NCBI GenBank assembly: GCA_947631685.1 | Contig: CANRMI010000010.1 | Coordinates: 36,841 to 100,840, forward strand | Source of the DNA: an uncultured Lachnospiraceae bacterium | GTDB taxonomy: Bacteria > Bacillota > Clostridia > Lachnospirales > Lachnospiraceae | Length of the DNA stretch: 64,000 nucleotides | Reading direction: 5' to 3' | Part shown: piece by piece, positions 43,907 to 53,563 of the stretch | Layout of the letters: the number at the start of each line of letters is the position of its first letter | How positions within the stretch are numbered: position 1 is the first letter of the stretch | Notes under the pieces: model-generated | Databases searched by the model: none | Seen by the model: only the letters and a program-made list of their open reading frames with translations | Told to the model about the DNA's origin: nothing | Program-made: the position numbers and the translations under genes

Positions 43907-46900
43907 GCTCCTGCGTCCCTCCGTTTTCCGCTTCAAAATCAAATCGTATCTGTCCTTCTTCCAGCTTCAGGAAAGCGTCAAAGGGTTTTCCTGTTCTGGA
44001 GGTAAATCCCGTTATCTTTTCATGCGTCCTTCCCGCGGCAAACAGCTCCGAGAACACCTCGTCCGAAAGCGGCACTCCCGCCACGGTATGAAAAAGCTTA
44101 AAGCCGCATTCGCAGAGCAGCTGTCTACTGGAACGCAGCAGTTTCCCGCCGCACTTGGGGCAGGCAAGGGCTGTTTCCTCCGGCTCTTCCCTTTCAGGGA
44201 AATCAAAGGCCACGCGTCCCTCTTTCGTCAGTTTTAACGGGGCCTCAAACATCATTCCCGTCTTGGCGATAAAGCCCTGCAAAACACCGGTTTTTCCGGT
44301 ATTCAAAAGTTCCTTTACTACTGCCTCTTTTAATTTTACCCCTGCTATGGAGCCGATGAGGAAGCTGCAGCTTTCCGGATCTTCCCGTTTATGGTTGCTG
44401 CAGGCATAGCCAAAGGGCGTCACCTCTATCTCGCCGCCGCAGAGGGGACATTTTACATCCTTAAGCCGCTTTGCCTCCACATTTTCAAAGTCAAAGTGGA
44501 CAGCAGACGCTTCTCCCTCTTTCTTTTCCAATACCAGACAGGCATCAAACCGTTTGCCCTTTTTGGACTTAAATCCCCGGATGGTACCCGTACGGCCGTT
44601 TTGGAGCAGTTCCTTTACCTGTGCCCCGCTCAGCTCCTTTTCCGCGATCTTTCCTATGCCAAAGCCGCAGGTTTTCTGATTTTCTTCTCCCCTGCCCCTG
44701 TTTTCACAGGCGTAGCCGAAAGGGGTTTTCAATATGGCGCCGCCGCAGTCGGGACAAACCACGCCCTCCAGCTTTCTGGCTTCCACCTGTTCAAAATCAA
44801 AGCGGATCAGGGCCTGCCCGTCTTCCGTCTTTTCCAGTACCAGGCAGGCATCAAAGGGTTTGCCCTTTTTGGATCTGAAATCCCGCAGGGTACCGGTCCT
44901 GCCCTCCGTCAGCAATTTTTTTACATCCTCTTCCGACAGGTCTTTTCCGGCAATGGTGCCTATGGAGAATTTACAGCCCTCTCCATTTTGATAATTGGCG
45001 CAGCCGTAACCGAAAGGCGTGGTCTGCATCTGGCCTCCGCAGACCGGACAGGGAATCCCAAGGCTCTTTCTGGCAGCGATCCCTCTGGCTTTGCTGCCGG
45101 CAAGGGGCCTGATCCGTGTCAGCAGCTCGCTCTTTAAATCCCTGTCCGCCATGGAAAGGGTTTCCCTGCGGATAAAGTCCTCCAGCTTGGCCCGGTATTC
45201 TTCCATTTCCACCGTTCCCCTTGTGATTCCATCCAGTCCCTTTTCCCAGGAAGCGCTCATACGAGGATTTAACAGCTCCGGCACCGTCAGGGAAACGACC
45301 TCAAACACCATTTCCCCCAGCGTTTCCGGCATCAGCACCTGTGTCTTTTTATTCAGGTTCAGATATCCTATCCGGACCAGCTTCTTGATGATCTCCGCTC
45401 TGGTGGCGGAGGTTCCGATCCCGGAGCCTTTGATCTGTGCCCGCAGCTCCTCGTCCTCTATCAGCTGGCCGGCGTTTTCCATGGCAAGCACCATGGAGCC
45501 AGATGTATAGCGCTTGGGCGGGGAGGTCTTTCCCTCCCGGATCTCATAGCCCGCATTTTCCAGCACATCTCCCTTTTTCAGTCCTTCCGCCGCCTTTATC
45601 AGGCCGGCGTTTCTTTCTCCTTCTTCTCCGTCCTCTTTTTCTTCTTCCGGTATTTTCCCGGCGATTTCCAGAAATCCCGGCGTTTTTAGGGATTTCGCCC
45701 CGGCGAAAAAGCTTTCCCCGTCCACTGCCAGGGTAAGCTTTACTGTTTCATATGTGGCTGGCGGATAAAAAATGCTTAAAAACCTGCGGACGATCAGATC
45801 GTAGATCTTTCTTTCCAATTCCGTAACGGACTTTAATTCCGACAGCTGTCCCGTGGGGATAATGGCGTAATGATCCGTTATCTTGGAATCGTCCGTATAG
45901 GCGCTGCGGCCGATTCCCGCATGCAGTCTTTCTTTTAATATGCGCTCCGCATAGGGCGCCGCGGCCTCGTAACGCTTCAGTCCCCCGATATTTTTTCCGA
46001 TCTCTTTCGCCACCGCTGTGGAAAGCACTCTGGCGTCCGTTCTGGGATAGGTTGTCAGCTTCTTTTCATACAGATTCTGCGCCGCCTGCAGCGTCTCGTC
46101 CGGGCTGATCTTAAAACGTTTCGCGCATTCCGCCTGCAGCTCCGCCAGATTAAAAAGCAAGGGAGCCCGTTTTTTGAGGGTTCCCCTCTCCAGCTCCTTT
46201 ACCGCCGCAGGCTTTCCCTGCAGACACTCTAAAAGCTTCTCCGCGGTCTCTTTCGCTTTGAAACCGTTCTCCCGATAGAGCAGGGGAGATTCATAATACG
46301 CGGAGCCCTCTACTGCTTTCCACTCCGCCGTGACAGCGGACTCTTCCTTTGTCCGTCCCGCCAGAGAAAAGCTGCCGCTTATCCGGTAAAAGGGCGTTTC
46401 CTCAAAATTTCGAATCTCTCTCTCCCTGATCACCACCATGCCCAGCACACAGGTCATCACGCGTCCCACCGCGATCGCCGTATAGCTCTTGGTGCCCGCC
46501 GCGTCGTTTAAGAGGCCGCCGTATTTGACTGACATGGCTCTGGAAAAATTGATCCCCATGGCGTAGTCTTCGATGGTACGCATGATACCGGATCTCCCCA
46601 GGCTGGCGTACTCAGACATAGGCTTAGCCTGCGCCAGCCCACGCCTGATCTCTTCTTCCGTCTGGGAATCTATCCAGACGCGCAGTTCCTTCATGCCCTC
46701 TTTGACGCCGCCGAAATTCCGGATATTTTCTTCGATGGTCTGCCCTTCTTTTCCGGCGTCCCCGGCCCAGTAGACAGTGTCAATATCCTCTCTGTAGAGC
46801 ATACCGTGTACCACGTCGTACTGCCTGCTGACCTCGGGGATCACATGATATTTGTATTCCCTTGGCAAAAAGGGCAGATCCTCCAGCTTCCATTTTTTAT

Positions 46901-47072
46901 ATTTTTCATCGTATTCTTCCGGATACACCATTTCTACCAGATGCCCGACGCACCAAGTGATCACATAGCTTTCGTTTTCCAAAAAACCATCGTTTTTCTG
47001 AAACGAACCGAGGATCTTGGCAAAATCCCGGGCAACGGATGGCTTCTCCGTTATGATCAAGGCTTTTCCCAC
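43875..47072 (-). CDS. topB: DNA topoisomerase III (type IA) with four C-terminal zinc-like modules
   Basis: 1,065 residues, longer than typical TopB (about 650-730). TOPRIM domain (EKPSVARDFAKIL; GDAGKEGQ), catalytic Tyr in LTTYPRTDARVLS, and the DNA gate region to about 640. The C-terminus has four repeated modules of about 80 residues, each starting CPxCGG and containing FGYxCxN and a GRTGxxxxFxxKxGxxFDA segment. It relaxes or decatenates single-stranded regions. In the TOPRIM motif the usual DxGREGE reads DAGKEGQ. The start is GTG with AGGAG eight bases upstream. Confidence 0.92.
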   Translation of the reverse strand: MGKALIITEKPSVARDFAKILGSFQKNDGFLENESYVITWCVGHLVEMVYPEEYDEKYKKWKLEDLPFLPREYKYHVIPEVSRQYDVVHGMLYREDIDTVYWAGDAGKEGQTIEENIRNFGGVKEGMKELRVWIDSQTEEEIRRGLAQAKPMSEYASLGRSGIMRTIEDYAMGINFSRAMSVKYGGLLNDAAGTKSYTAIAVGRVMTCVLGMVVIREREIRNFEETPFYRISGSFSLAGRTKEESAVTAEWKAVEGSAYYESPLLYRENGFKAKETAEKLLECLQGKPAAVKELERGTLKKRAPLLFNLAELQAECAKRFKISPDETLQAAQNLYEKKLTTYPRTDARVLSTAVAKEIGKNIGGLKRYEAAAPYAERILKERLHAGIGRSAYTDDSKITDHYAIIPTGQLSELKSVTELERKIYDLIVRRFLSIFYPPATYETVKLTLAVDGESFFAGAKSLKTPGFLEIAGKIPEEEKEDGEEGERNAGLIKAAEGLKKGDVLENAGYEIREGKTSPPKRYTSGSMVLAMENAGQLIEDEELRAQIKGSGIGTSATRAEIIKKLVRIGYLNLNKKTQVLMPETLGEMVFEVVSLTVPELLNPRMSASWEKGLDGITRGTVEMEEYRAKLEDFIRRETLSMADRDLKSELLTRIRPLAGSKARGIAARKSLGIPCPVCGGQMQTTPFGYGCANYQNGEGCKFSIGTIAGKDLSEEDVKKLLTEGRTGTLRDFRSKKGKPFDACLVLEKTEDGQALIRFDFEQVEARKLEGVVCPDCGGAILKTPFGYACENRGRGEENQKTCGFGIGKIAEKELSGAQVKELLQNGRTGTIRGFKSKKGKRFDACLVLEKKEGEASAVHFDFENVEAKRLKDVKCPLCGGEIEVTPFGYACSNHKREDPESCSFLIGSIAGVKLKEAVVKELLNTGKTGVLQGFIAKTGMMFEAPLKLTKEGRVAFDFPEREEPEETALACPKCGGKLLRSSRQLLCECGFKLFHTVAGVPLSDEVFSELFAAGRTHEKITGFTSRTGKPFDAFLKLEEGQIRFDFEAENGGTQEHGRTESKESV

Positions 47073-47082
47073 GTATTTTCTC

Positions 47083-48432
47083 CTATAAATCCGCCATGGA
47101 GATCAGATACAGATTTTTCTTCACCTTGGCTTCCAGATACAGTTTTTCATCAAACCGACCTATGGAGCAGAGGAAAATATGATCTCCGCGCAGCCCCGCT
47201 TTCTGGGCGCAGGCCTGCAGCGCCTCGTAAGCCTCATAGGTCATAATGGGCTTCTCGTAATTACACAACACTAACAGGGTATGCGCCTCCTCGTCCTGGG
47301 CCACCATGTCGATGCTGCCTTCCTTTCCCACCCATTCCCCGGCTCTGTCATATACAAAGGGAAGTTCTCTCCTCTCGTTCAGTTCCTCCATATGCTCCCT
47401 GCAGACAACCTTAAAATATTCCGCCACATGGCTTTTCAAGTCCGGTTCCATGTAAGAAGCATAAAACGCCGCGGGCTCTCCCTCCAGCGCGCTCATGTGG
47501 GGATAGATAAATTTATAATAGAAGTGCATATACCGGCTGCAGATCCGGTAGATTCCTTTCTGTACATTGGCATTGTCCTCGGTCCCGTAAGAAAAGATCT
47601 TTTCCACGATCTCTAATTCCATGAGATTCTTGAGATAGACGCTGATCTTCGCCCTGGAAAAGCCCGTATGACGGTAGAGATCGTTCAGCTTGTACTTTCC
47701 TCCCGCAATAGAGGCCAAAAGCGTGTTGTACACTGCCGTTTCCCGCAGTTCCTCCGTAAGGAGCCTTTCCGCCTCATAAAACAGGGGCCCGGTCCTGGAA
47801 AGCATCTTCTGCAGGATATTCTCCTTCACGGAAAGCTGCTGGTCAAAGCTGCTCCAAAGTCCCGGCAGTCCGCCAAGAAGGGCGTATACCTCAATGCACT
47901 GCTCCTTTGTGTACGCAGGGAAGAAATCCACGCAGTCTTTAAATTTCAGTTCTCTCAATTTTAAGAGTCCGCTTAATCCGTAAGTGGCTTCCCCCATTTT
48001 TTTCAGCATACTGTTTTCCACCCAGCCCACGGAGGAGCTGGCCAGGATTACCAGCACATTTTGTCCCTGCACAAAAGAAACCAGCTCCGCCATAAAAGCA
48101 GAACCGGTTTTTAACAGATTCTGAAATTCGTCTATGATCAGTACTTTTTTCTCTTTTACACCGTTGACTAATGCAGTCAAAATATCCGTGTAGGTATCAA
48201 AGCCCGCTTCCCTGTTTTCCCATCCATTTAACTCCCTGCCCCACTGAAAGACCTGTTCTCTCTCAGAGCAGGAACGAGCCATATAGTAATCTGCAGGTTT
48301 TCCGTCACAAAACTGCTTTAACAGCGCCGTCTTTCCGATATGCTTCTGTCCGTAAACCACTATGATCTGGCTGCCTTCCCTGGCATAATAGCGATTTAAC
48401 TGATTCAGTTCCCCCATACGACCTAACAGCAT
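47083..48432 (-). CDS. AAA+ ATPase with DUF234 C-terminus
   Basis: 449 residues. Archaeal-type STAND-like ATPase with Walker A GQKHIGKTALL and Walker B VLIIDEFQ (residues about 106), a winged-helix part (RHTGFSRAKISVYLKNLMEL), and a C-terminal DUF234 domain (nuclease-like; VYDRAGEWVGKEGSIDMVA). Function in bacteria is unknown; relatives are common in archaea and anaerobes. It sits ten bases before topB in the same run. The second of two nearby ATGs has better spacing to GTGGGGG and is used; the first gives two more residues. Confidence 0.85.
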   Translation of the reverse strand: MLLGRMGELNQLNRYYAREGSQIIVVYGQKHIGKTALLKQFCDGKPADYYMARSCSEREQVFQWGRELNGWENREAGFDTYTDILTALVNGVKEKKVLIIDEFQNLLKTGSAFMAELVSFVQGQNVLVILASSSVGWVENSMLKKMGEATYGLSGLLKLRELKFKDCVDFFPAYTKEQCIEVYALLGGLPGLWSSFDQQLSVKENILQKMLSRTGPLFYEAERLLTEELRETAVYNTLLASIAGGKYKLNDLYRHTGFSRAKISVYLKNLMELEIVEKIFSYGTEDNANVQKGIYRICSRYMHFYYKFIYPHMSALEGEPAAFYASYMEPDLKSHVAEYFKVVCREHMEELNERRELPFVYDRAGEWVGKEGSIDMVAQDEEAHTLLVLCNYEKPIMTYEAYEALQACAQKAGLRGDHIFLCSIGRFDEKLYLEAKVKKNLYLISMADL

Positions 48433-48444
48433 GTTCATCCCCCA

Positions 48445-50166
48445 CTACAACATTTTAGCGAACATTTCATCCACTTTTTCTGCCGGCATGGGCCTGCCAA
48501 GAAGATACCCTTGTATCACGGCGCAGCCGATCTTTTGAAGATAGGCAAGCTGCTCTTCCGTTTCCACGCCCTCCGCGATAGACTCATAGCCCAGCCGGTC
48601 CACCATGTTGACAATGGATTCTAAAATGATCCTGGTGGATTCGTCCGTCAGCACCTTGTCCACAAAGCTCTTGTCGATCTTAAGGGTATCAATGGGAAGC
48701 TCGTTCAAATAGGATACGGAAGAAAATCCGGTTCCGAAATCATCCAGAGAGATCCGCACTCCCTGGTCCCGCAGGATGATCAGCTTTTCTTTGACTTCCT
48801 CAAAATCCTCTATCAAGATGCTTTCTGTGATCTCTATTTCGATTTCCGAAGCATCGATCCCGTTTTTGTCGATCAGATCCATGATATGGCTGACAAAATT
48901 GTCCTTCCTGCACTGCAGAGAGGAAATATTGATGGACATGATGAAATCCTGTCCGTATTTGCGCTTCCATTCCTTATAGCAGCGCAGACTTTCCTCGATC
49001 ACCCAGTTCCCGATAGGGATGATAGCCCCGTTTTTTTCCGCAATGGGAATGAACACCATGGGGCTTATCATCTGGTTGTTTTCATCCCTCCAGCGGATCA
49101 GCGCTTCCATTCCCCGCAGCTTTTTGGTGTCCGAATAATACTGTGGCTGGAAATGCAGCACGAAATTTTTGTTGAAAACAGCCTGCTTGAGTTTATTTTC
49201 TATTTCCACCGTTTGCAGGAAATCCTGCAGCATAGGCGCGTTAAAATACTGCATCTGGGACTTTCCCGAAGCCTTGGCCTTATACATGACGATCTCCGCG
49301 CAGTTGATTAACTCCAGTACGGATTCCGAAGCCTCTGGATATTCCGCCACGCCCACGCTGACCGTCACATGCACCCTGGTGCCGTTGCTTAACAGAAAGC
49401 CCTCCGTAATCTTCTCCTGGATATTTTTGTATATGGTCTCCACGCTTCTGTTCCCGCAGGGATCGTATATCGCCATACAGTAAACATCGCTGTTCATATG
49501 GCACACGATGATGTTGCGGCTGGAAAACGAGCCCAGAAACTGCCCATACTGTTGTACCACTTCATCGCCTACCACCATACCCATGCTGTCATTGATCTTT
49601 CTGAAATCGTCCAGATTGATAAACAGCACGCTGACAATATCCTTTTCTTTTTCCGCCTGCCTGACAAAATCCGTCAGAAGCATGACAAAATAATTCCGGT
49701 TGTAAAGTCCTGTCAGTCCGTCATAATAAGCCAGATACCGCAGTTCTTCATTCTGGGATTTGAATTTGGTAATATTCCTGATACAGATGATCTTGTCCAA
49801 AGGCCTGTTATCTTCACCGTAATTCACACGGACTTCAAATTCATACCAGGTTCTCTTGTCCTTCAGACAGCTCTCCGCGCTGCCATGCTCCTCCCCGCTC
49901 TTCTCCAGGAACAAAAGCTCCCGCACCTGCTCTGCGTACTCTTCCTGCAGCATATCCAGTATCAGGGAAAAATCCTTGGTTTCTGTCACGGGAAAAGAGA
50001 AAAAATCATTCCAGCTGCCGAAAGTGATCAGACTGTTCTTTTCATAGTCATAATAAAGAAAGGCATTGTTGGACGTGTCGCATGCCAGACGGAACATTTT
50101 TTCCCGCCCGCTCATCTTCTGATTCATCGCTTTTAGCAGATCGATCTGATACCGCAGCTCGTCCAT
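48445..50166 (-). CDS. EAL-domain phosphodiesterase with degenerate GGDEF
   Basis: 573 residues: a PAS-like N-terminal part (about 15-145), a GGDEF fold (about 155-315) whose active site reads HMNSDVYCMAIYD instead of RxGGDEF, and a complete EAL domain (about 325-573) with EALIRW, IEIEITESILIED, SLDDFGTGFSS and EGVETEEQLAYL. It should hydrolyse cyclic di-GMP, with the dead GGDEF perhaps binding GTP as a regulator. The ATG with AGGAGG seven bases upstream is chosen over the longer frame to 50232. It follows asd by 20 bases. Confidence 0.87.
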   Translation of the reverse strand: MDELRYQIDLLKAMNQKMSGREKMFRLACDTSNNAFLYYDYEKNSLITFGSWNDFFSFPVTETKDFSLILDMLQEEYAEQVRELLFLEKSGEEHGSAESCLKDKRTWYEFEVRVNYGEDNRPLDKIICIRNITKFKSQNEELRYLAYYDGLTGLYNRNYFVMLLTDFVRQAEKEKDIVSVLFINLDDFRKINDSMGMVVGDEVVQQYGQFLGSFSSRNIIVCHMNSDVYCMAIYDPCGNRSVETIYKNIQEKITEGFLLSNGTRVHVTVSVGVAEYPEASESVLELINCAEIVMYKAKASGKSQMQYFNAPMLQDFLQTVEIENKLKQAVFNKNFVLHFQPQYYSDTKKLRGMEALIRWRDENNQMISPMVFIPIAEKNGAIIPIGNWVIEESLRCYKEWKRKYGQDFIMSINISSLQCRKDNFVSHIMDLIDKNGIDASEIEIEITESILIEDFEEVKEKLIILRDQGVRISLDDFGTGFSSVSYLNELPIDTLKIDKSFVDKVLTDESTRIILESIVNMVDRLGYESIAEGVETEEQLAYLQKIGCAVIQGYLLGRPMPAEKVDEMFAKML

Positions 50167-50186
50167 AACAATGCCTCCTGAAACAT

Positions 50187-51272
50187 TTATTTTCTCACAA
50201 TATAACCCTGCGCCTTCAACAGCTCCGCACACAGGATCGCGCCGCCCGCAGCGCCTCTGACGGTGTTATGGGACAGTCCCACGAACTTCCAGTCAAACAG
50301 GGTATCCTCCCGCAGGCGTCCTACGCTGATCCCCATACCCTTTTCATACTGCACATCCATGCTCACCTGGGGCCGGTTGTCCTCTTCCAGATACTGGATG
50401 AAATGCTTCGGCGCAGAAGGCAGGCCCAGCCTCTGAGGCTCACCCTCAAAATTTACCAGCTTTTCGATCAGCTGCTCCTTTGTGGCTTTCTTTTTAAACT
50501 TCACAAATACAGCCGCGGTATGTCCGTCCAGTACCGGTACACGGATACACTGACAGGTGATCACGGGGGACTGCGCAGGCACGATGACTCCGTCCTTTAT
50601 CTCTCCCCAGATACGCAGCGGCTCCTTTTCTGATTTTTCTTCCTCACCGGAAATAAAAGGAATGATGTTCCCCTGCATCTCCGGCCAATCCTGAAAGGTC
50701 TTGCCGGCGCCGGAAATTGCCTGATAGGTGGTAGCCACCACTTCATAGGGCTCAAACTCTTTCCAGGCAGTCAGCACAGGCGCGTAGCTCTGAATGGAGC
50801 AGTTGGGTTTTACCGCCACAAAGCCCCTCTTGGTTCCCAGACGCTTTTTCTGGAACTCGATCACCTGCATATGCTCCGGGTTGATCTCCGGCACTACCAT
50901 GGGCACATCCGGCGTCCATCTGTGAGCGCTGTTATTGGAAACCACGGGCGTTTCGGTTTTGGCGTACGCCTCTTCAATGGCTTTGATCTCTTCCTTGCTC
51001 ATGTCCACGGCACTGAACACAAAATCCACCTTGGAAGCTACTTCTTCCACTTCGCTGACATTCATTACCGTCAGATCTTTCACTCCATTGGGCATGGGAG
51101 ATGTCATTTTCCATCTGTCTCCCACCGCTTCCGCATAGGTTTTGCCTGCGGAACGGGCGCTGGCCGCTATCGTGGTCACTTCAAACCAGGGATGATTCTC
51201 CAAAAGAGAGATAAAACGCTGTCCTACCATACCGGTACCGCCCAGGATACCTACCTTTAATTTTTCACTCAT
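50187..51272 (-). CDS. asd: aspartate-semialdehyde dehydrogenase
   Basis: 361 residues of the archaeal/fungal-like Asd branch. NADP motif GILGGTGMVGQRF, catalytic Cys in VKPNCSIQS, and GLSHNTVRGAAGG near the end. It makes aspartate semialdehyde for lysine, methionine and threonine synthesis and for diaminopimelate. GGAGG precedes the ATG. It overlaps the end of argH by eight bases, so the two are translated as a coupled pair; their pathways differ. Confidence 0.96.
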   Translation of the reverse strand: MSEKLKVGILGGTGMVGQRFISLLENHPWFEVTTIAASARSAGKTYAEAVGDRWKMTSPMPNGVKDLTVMNVSEVEEVASKVDFVFSAVDMSKEEIKAIEEAYAKTETPVVSNNSAHRWTPDVPMVVPEINPEHMQVIEFQKKRLGTKRGFVAVKPNCSIQSYAPVLTAWKEFEPYEVVATTYQAISGAGKTFQDWPEMQGNIIPFISGEEEKSEKEPLRIWGEIKDGVIVPAQSPVITCQCIRVPVLDGHTAAVFVKFKKKATKEQLIEKLVNFEGEPQRLGLPSAPKHFIQYLEEDNRPQVSMDVQYEKGMGISVGRLREDTLFDWKFVGLSHNTVRGAAGGAILCAELLKAQGYIVRK

Positions 51273-52653
51273 AATGATCCTCCGTCAGGTATGTTTTATT
51301 GATACGGATAACCTCCTCCATGGCCTTCCTGCTGGGAGCTCCCAAAGTCAGCCGCTTTTCCACACAGGCCCTCAGGCTTATGGCATCGTAAATATCCGGT
51401 TCAAACTTATCACTGAAATTCTTCAGCTCATCTATGCTCAGCGCGTCAATACAAGTATTCTTATCCAGGCAGTACAGAACCAGTCTGCCGATGATCCCGT
51501 GGGCATCCCTGAAAGGCACTCCCTTATTGACCAGATAGTCCGCCGCGTCCGTGGCATTGGTAAACCCGTTCATGGCGCTTTTAGCCATAACTTCCCGGTT
51601 AAAACGCGCAGTGGAGATCATGCCCGTAAAAACTTCCAGGGAATCCTCCACCGTCCGAATGGCATCGAAAGTCAGCTCCTTATCTTCCTGCATATCCTTG
51701 TTGTAAGCCAGGGGAATCCCTTTCATCGTGGTGAGCAGCGCCATGAGCGCTCCGTACACCCGCCCTGTCTTGCCTCTGATCAGCTCCGCAATATCCGGGT
51801 TTTTCTTCTGCGGCATAATGCTGCTTCCCGTGGAATAGGCATCGTCCAGCTCTATAAAACGATATTCATTGGAATTCCAGAGAATGATCTCTTCGCAAAA
51901 GCGGGACAAATGCATCATCACAGTGGAAAGAGCCGCCAGAAATTCGATCAGATAGTCTCTGTCGGATACGGAATCCATACTGTTTAAAGTCGGTCCCTCA
52001 AATCCCAGTAAAGAAGCCGTATAGCTTCTGTCCAGCGGATAGGTGGTGCCTGCCAGGGCGCCTGCGCCCAAAGGACAGTAATTCATTCTCCTGTATATAT
52101 CCCCGCACCTTAAACGGTCCCGTTTAAACATTTCAAAATAGGCCCCCAGGTGATGTGCCAGTGTCACCGGCTGCGCCTTCTGCAAATGGGTGAACCCCGG
52201 CATATAGGTGTCCAGATTCTCTTCCATGAGCCGCAAAAGCTCCTCTAACAGCCCCTTTAACAGCTCGTCCGTTCTCACCACATGGGCTCTGGTATACAGA
52301 CGCATATCCAGGGCCACCTGGTCGTTGCGGCTTCTGCCCGTATGCAGCTTCTTACCGGCCTCCCCGATCCTCTGGATCAGATTCGCCTCCACAAAGCTGT
52401 GTACGTCCTCCTGGTTCTCCTCCAGGGAAAGCCTGCCTTTTTCCACGTCCTCCCGGATGCCTGCCAGGCCCTTGACGATGGCGTCCTTTTCCTCCGCGGT
52501 CAGCACGCCCTGCTTCTCCAGCATCACCGCATGTGCAATACTGCCCTCTATATCCTGGGAAAATAAGTTTTTATCAAAAGGCAGCGACGCATTGAACGCA
52601 AAAACCTTTTCGTCGGTTTCCTTGGTAAAACGTCCGCCCCACAACTGCGCCAT
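51265..52653 (-). CDS. argH: argininosuccinate lyase
   Basis: 462 residues, full length. Fumarase/aspartase superfamily signature GSSIMPQKKNPD, substrate segments LHTGRSRNDQVALDMRLY and TYPLDRSYTASLLGFEGP. It cleaves argininosuccinate to arginine and fumarate. GGAGG lies seven bases before the ATG. No argG or other arg gene is near, so argH stands apart and is followed by asd. It has its own promoter with an internal palindrome. Confidence 0.97.
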   Translation of the reverse strand: MAQLWGGRFTKETDEKVFAFNASLPFDKNLFSQDIEGSIAHAVMLEKQGVLTAEEKDAIVKGLAGIREDVEKGRLSLEENQEDVHSFVEANLIQRIGEAGKKLHTGRSRNDQVALDMRLYTRAHVVRTDELLKGLLEELLRLMEENLDTYMPGFTHLQKAQPVTLAHHLGAYFEMFKRDRLRCGDIYRRMNYCPLGAGALAGTTYPLDRSYTASLLGFEGPTLNSMDSVSDRDYLIEFLAALSTVMMHLSRFCEEIILWNSNEYRFIELDDAYSTGSSIMPQKKNPDIAELIRGKTGRVYGALMALLTTMKGIPLAYNKDMQEDKELTFDAIRTVEDSLEVFTGMISTARFNREVMAKSAMNGFTNATDAADYLVNKGVPFRDAHGIIGRLVLYCLDKNTCIDALSIDELKNFSDKFEPDIYDAISLRACVEKRLTLGAPSRKAMEEVIRINKTYLTEDHYE

Positions 52654-52686
52654 GACTTAACCTCCATAAAATTAAATCTGAATTTG

Positions 52687-52715
52687 ATAGTAGCATAAAA
52701 TCGATTTTATTGCAA
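52687..52715 (-). promoter_or_regulatory. sigma-A promoter for argH-asd
   Basis: Minus strand TTGCAA (52710-52715), 17-base spacer, TACTAT (52687-52692), about 30 bases before argH. Confidence 0.75.
52695..52710. promoter_or_regulatory. perfect 16-bp palindrome in the argH promoter spacer
   Basis: ATAAAATCGATTTTAT lies between the -35 and -10 boxes. Its location means a bound repressor would block RNA polymerase. It differs from the usual ArgR half-site (TGAAT..ATTCA), so the regulator is uncertain. Confidence 0.65.
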
Positions 52716-52789
52716 TATGATGTCCGAAAACTTTACACCCTTCCCGCCTTTTTTCATAGAATACTAATAAAACAAAAAGGATATTCCAC

Positions 52790-53563
52790 ATGCCGGAATC
52801 TCTGCTGCAACTCAAAAATATCAGCTATTCCTATCATAATCTCCAGGGGGAAACGCCGGCCTTATCCCAGGTATCCTTCCATATAGACGCAGGCGAATTT
52901 GCCGCCATTGTAGGCCCCAGCGGCTGCGGAAAATCCACGCTGCTTTCCATTATAGCGGGACTGCTCTCTCCGGAAGAAGGCACCATTGTCTTTCACAATC
53001 CGGACGGTTCCTTCCACTATCCCAAAATCGGATATATGCTGCAGCGGGATTACCTGTTTGAATGGCGTACGATCTACCAGAATGCCATACTCGGCCTGGA
53101 GATCAACCACCAGCTGACGCCGGAAAATACAGAATACGTCCTCTCGCTCATGCGGGACTATGACCTCTATAAATTTAAGGACCAAAAACCCAGTGAGCTC
53201 TCAGGAGGCATGAAACAACGCGCCGCCCTGATCCGCACACTGGCCTTAAATCCCCAGCTGTTACTGTTGGATGAACCCTTCAGCGCCCTGGACTACCAGA
53301 CTCGCCTTACGGTATCTGCGGATATATGCCATATTATCCGGAAAAGCAAAAAAACCGCGCTTTTGATTACCCACGACCTTTCCGAAGCCATCAGTCTCGC
53401 GGACCGGGTCATCATATTGAGCAAGCGTCCCGCAACCGTAAAATGCGAGGTGCCCATTCATCTGACGCTGTCCGGCGATTCCCCTCTGGCCGCCAGAAAC
53501 GCGCCGGAATTTCAGGATTATTTTAATTTGTTATGGGAGGCACTGTCCGATGAAAAAAAGTAA
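52790..53563 (+). CDS. NitT/TauT-family ABC transporter ATP-binding protein
   Basis: 257 residues. Walker A GPSGCGKSTL, signature LSGGMKQRAA, Walker B LLLLDEPFSALD and switch His in LLITHDLSEA. The sequence type (LQRDYLFEWRTIYQNAILGLEI) is that of nitrate/sulfonate/taurine importers. It overlaps the permease gene by 14 bases. AAAAAGG precedes the ATG. No binding protein gene is in the window. Confidence 0.9.
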   Translation: MPESLLQLKNISYSYHNLQGETPALSQVSFHIDAGEFAAIVGPSGCGKSTLLSIIAGLLSPEEGTIVFHNPDGSFHYPKIGYMLQRDYLFEWRTIYQNAILGLEINHQLTPENTEYVLSLMRDYDLYKFKDQKPSELSGGMKQRAALIRTLALNPQLLLLDEPFSALDYQTRLTVSADICHIIRKSKKTALLITHDLSEAISLADRVIILSKRPATVKCEVPIHLTLSGDSPLAARNAPEFQDYFNLLWEALSDEKK

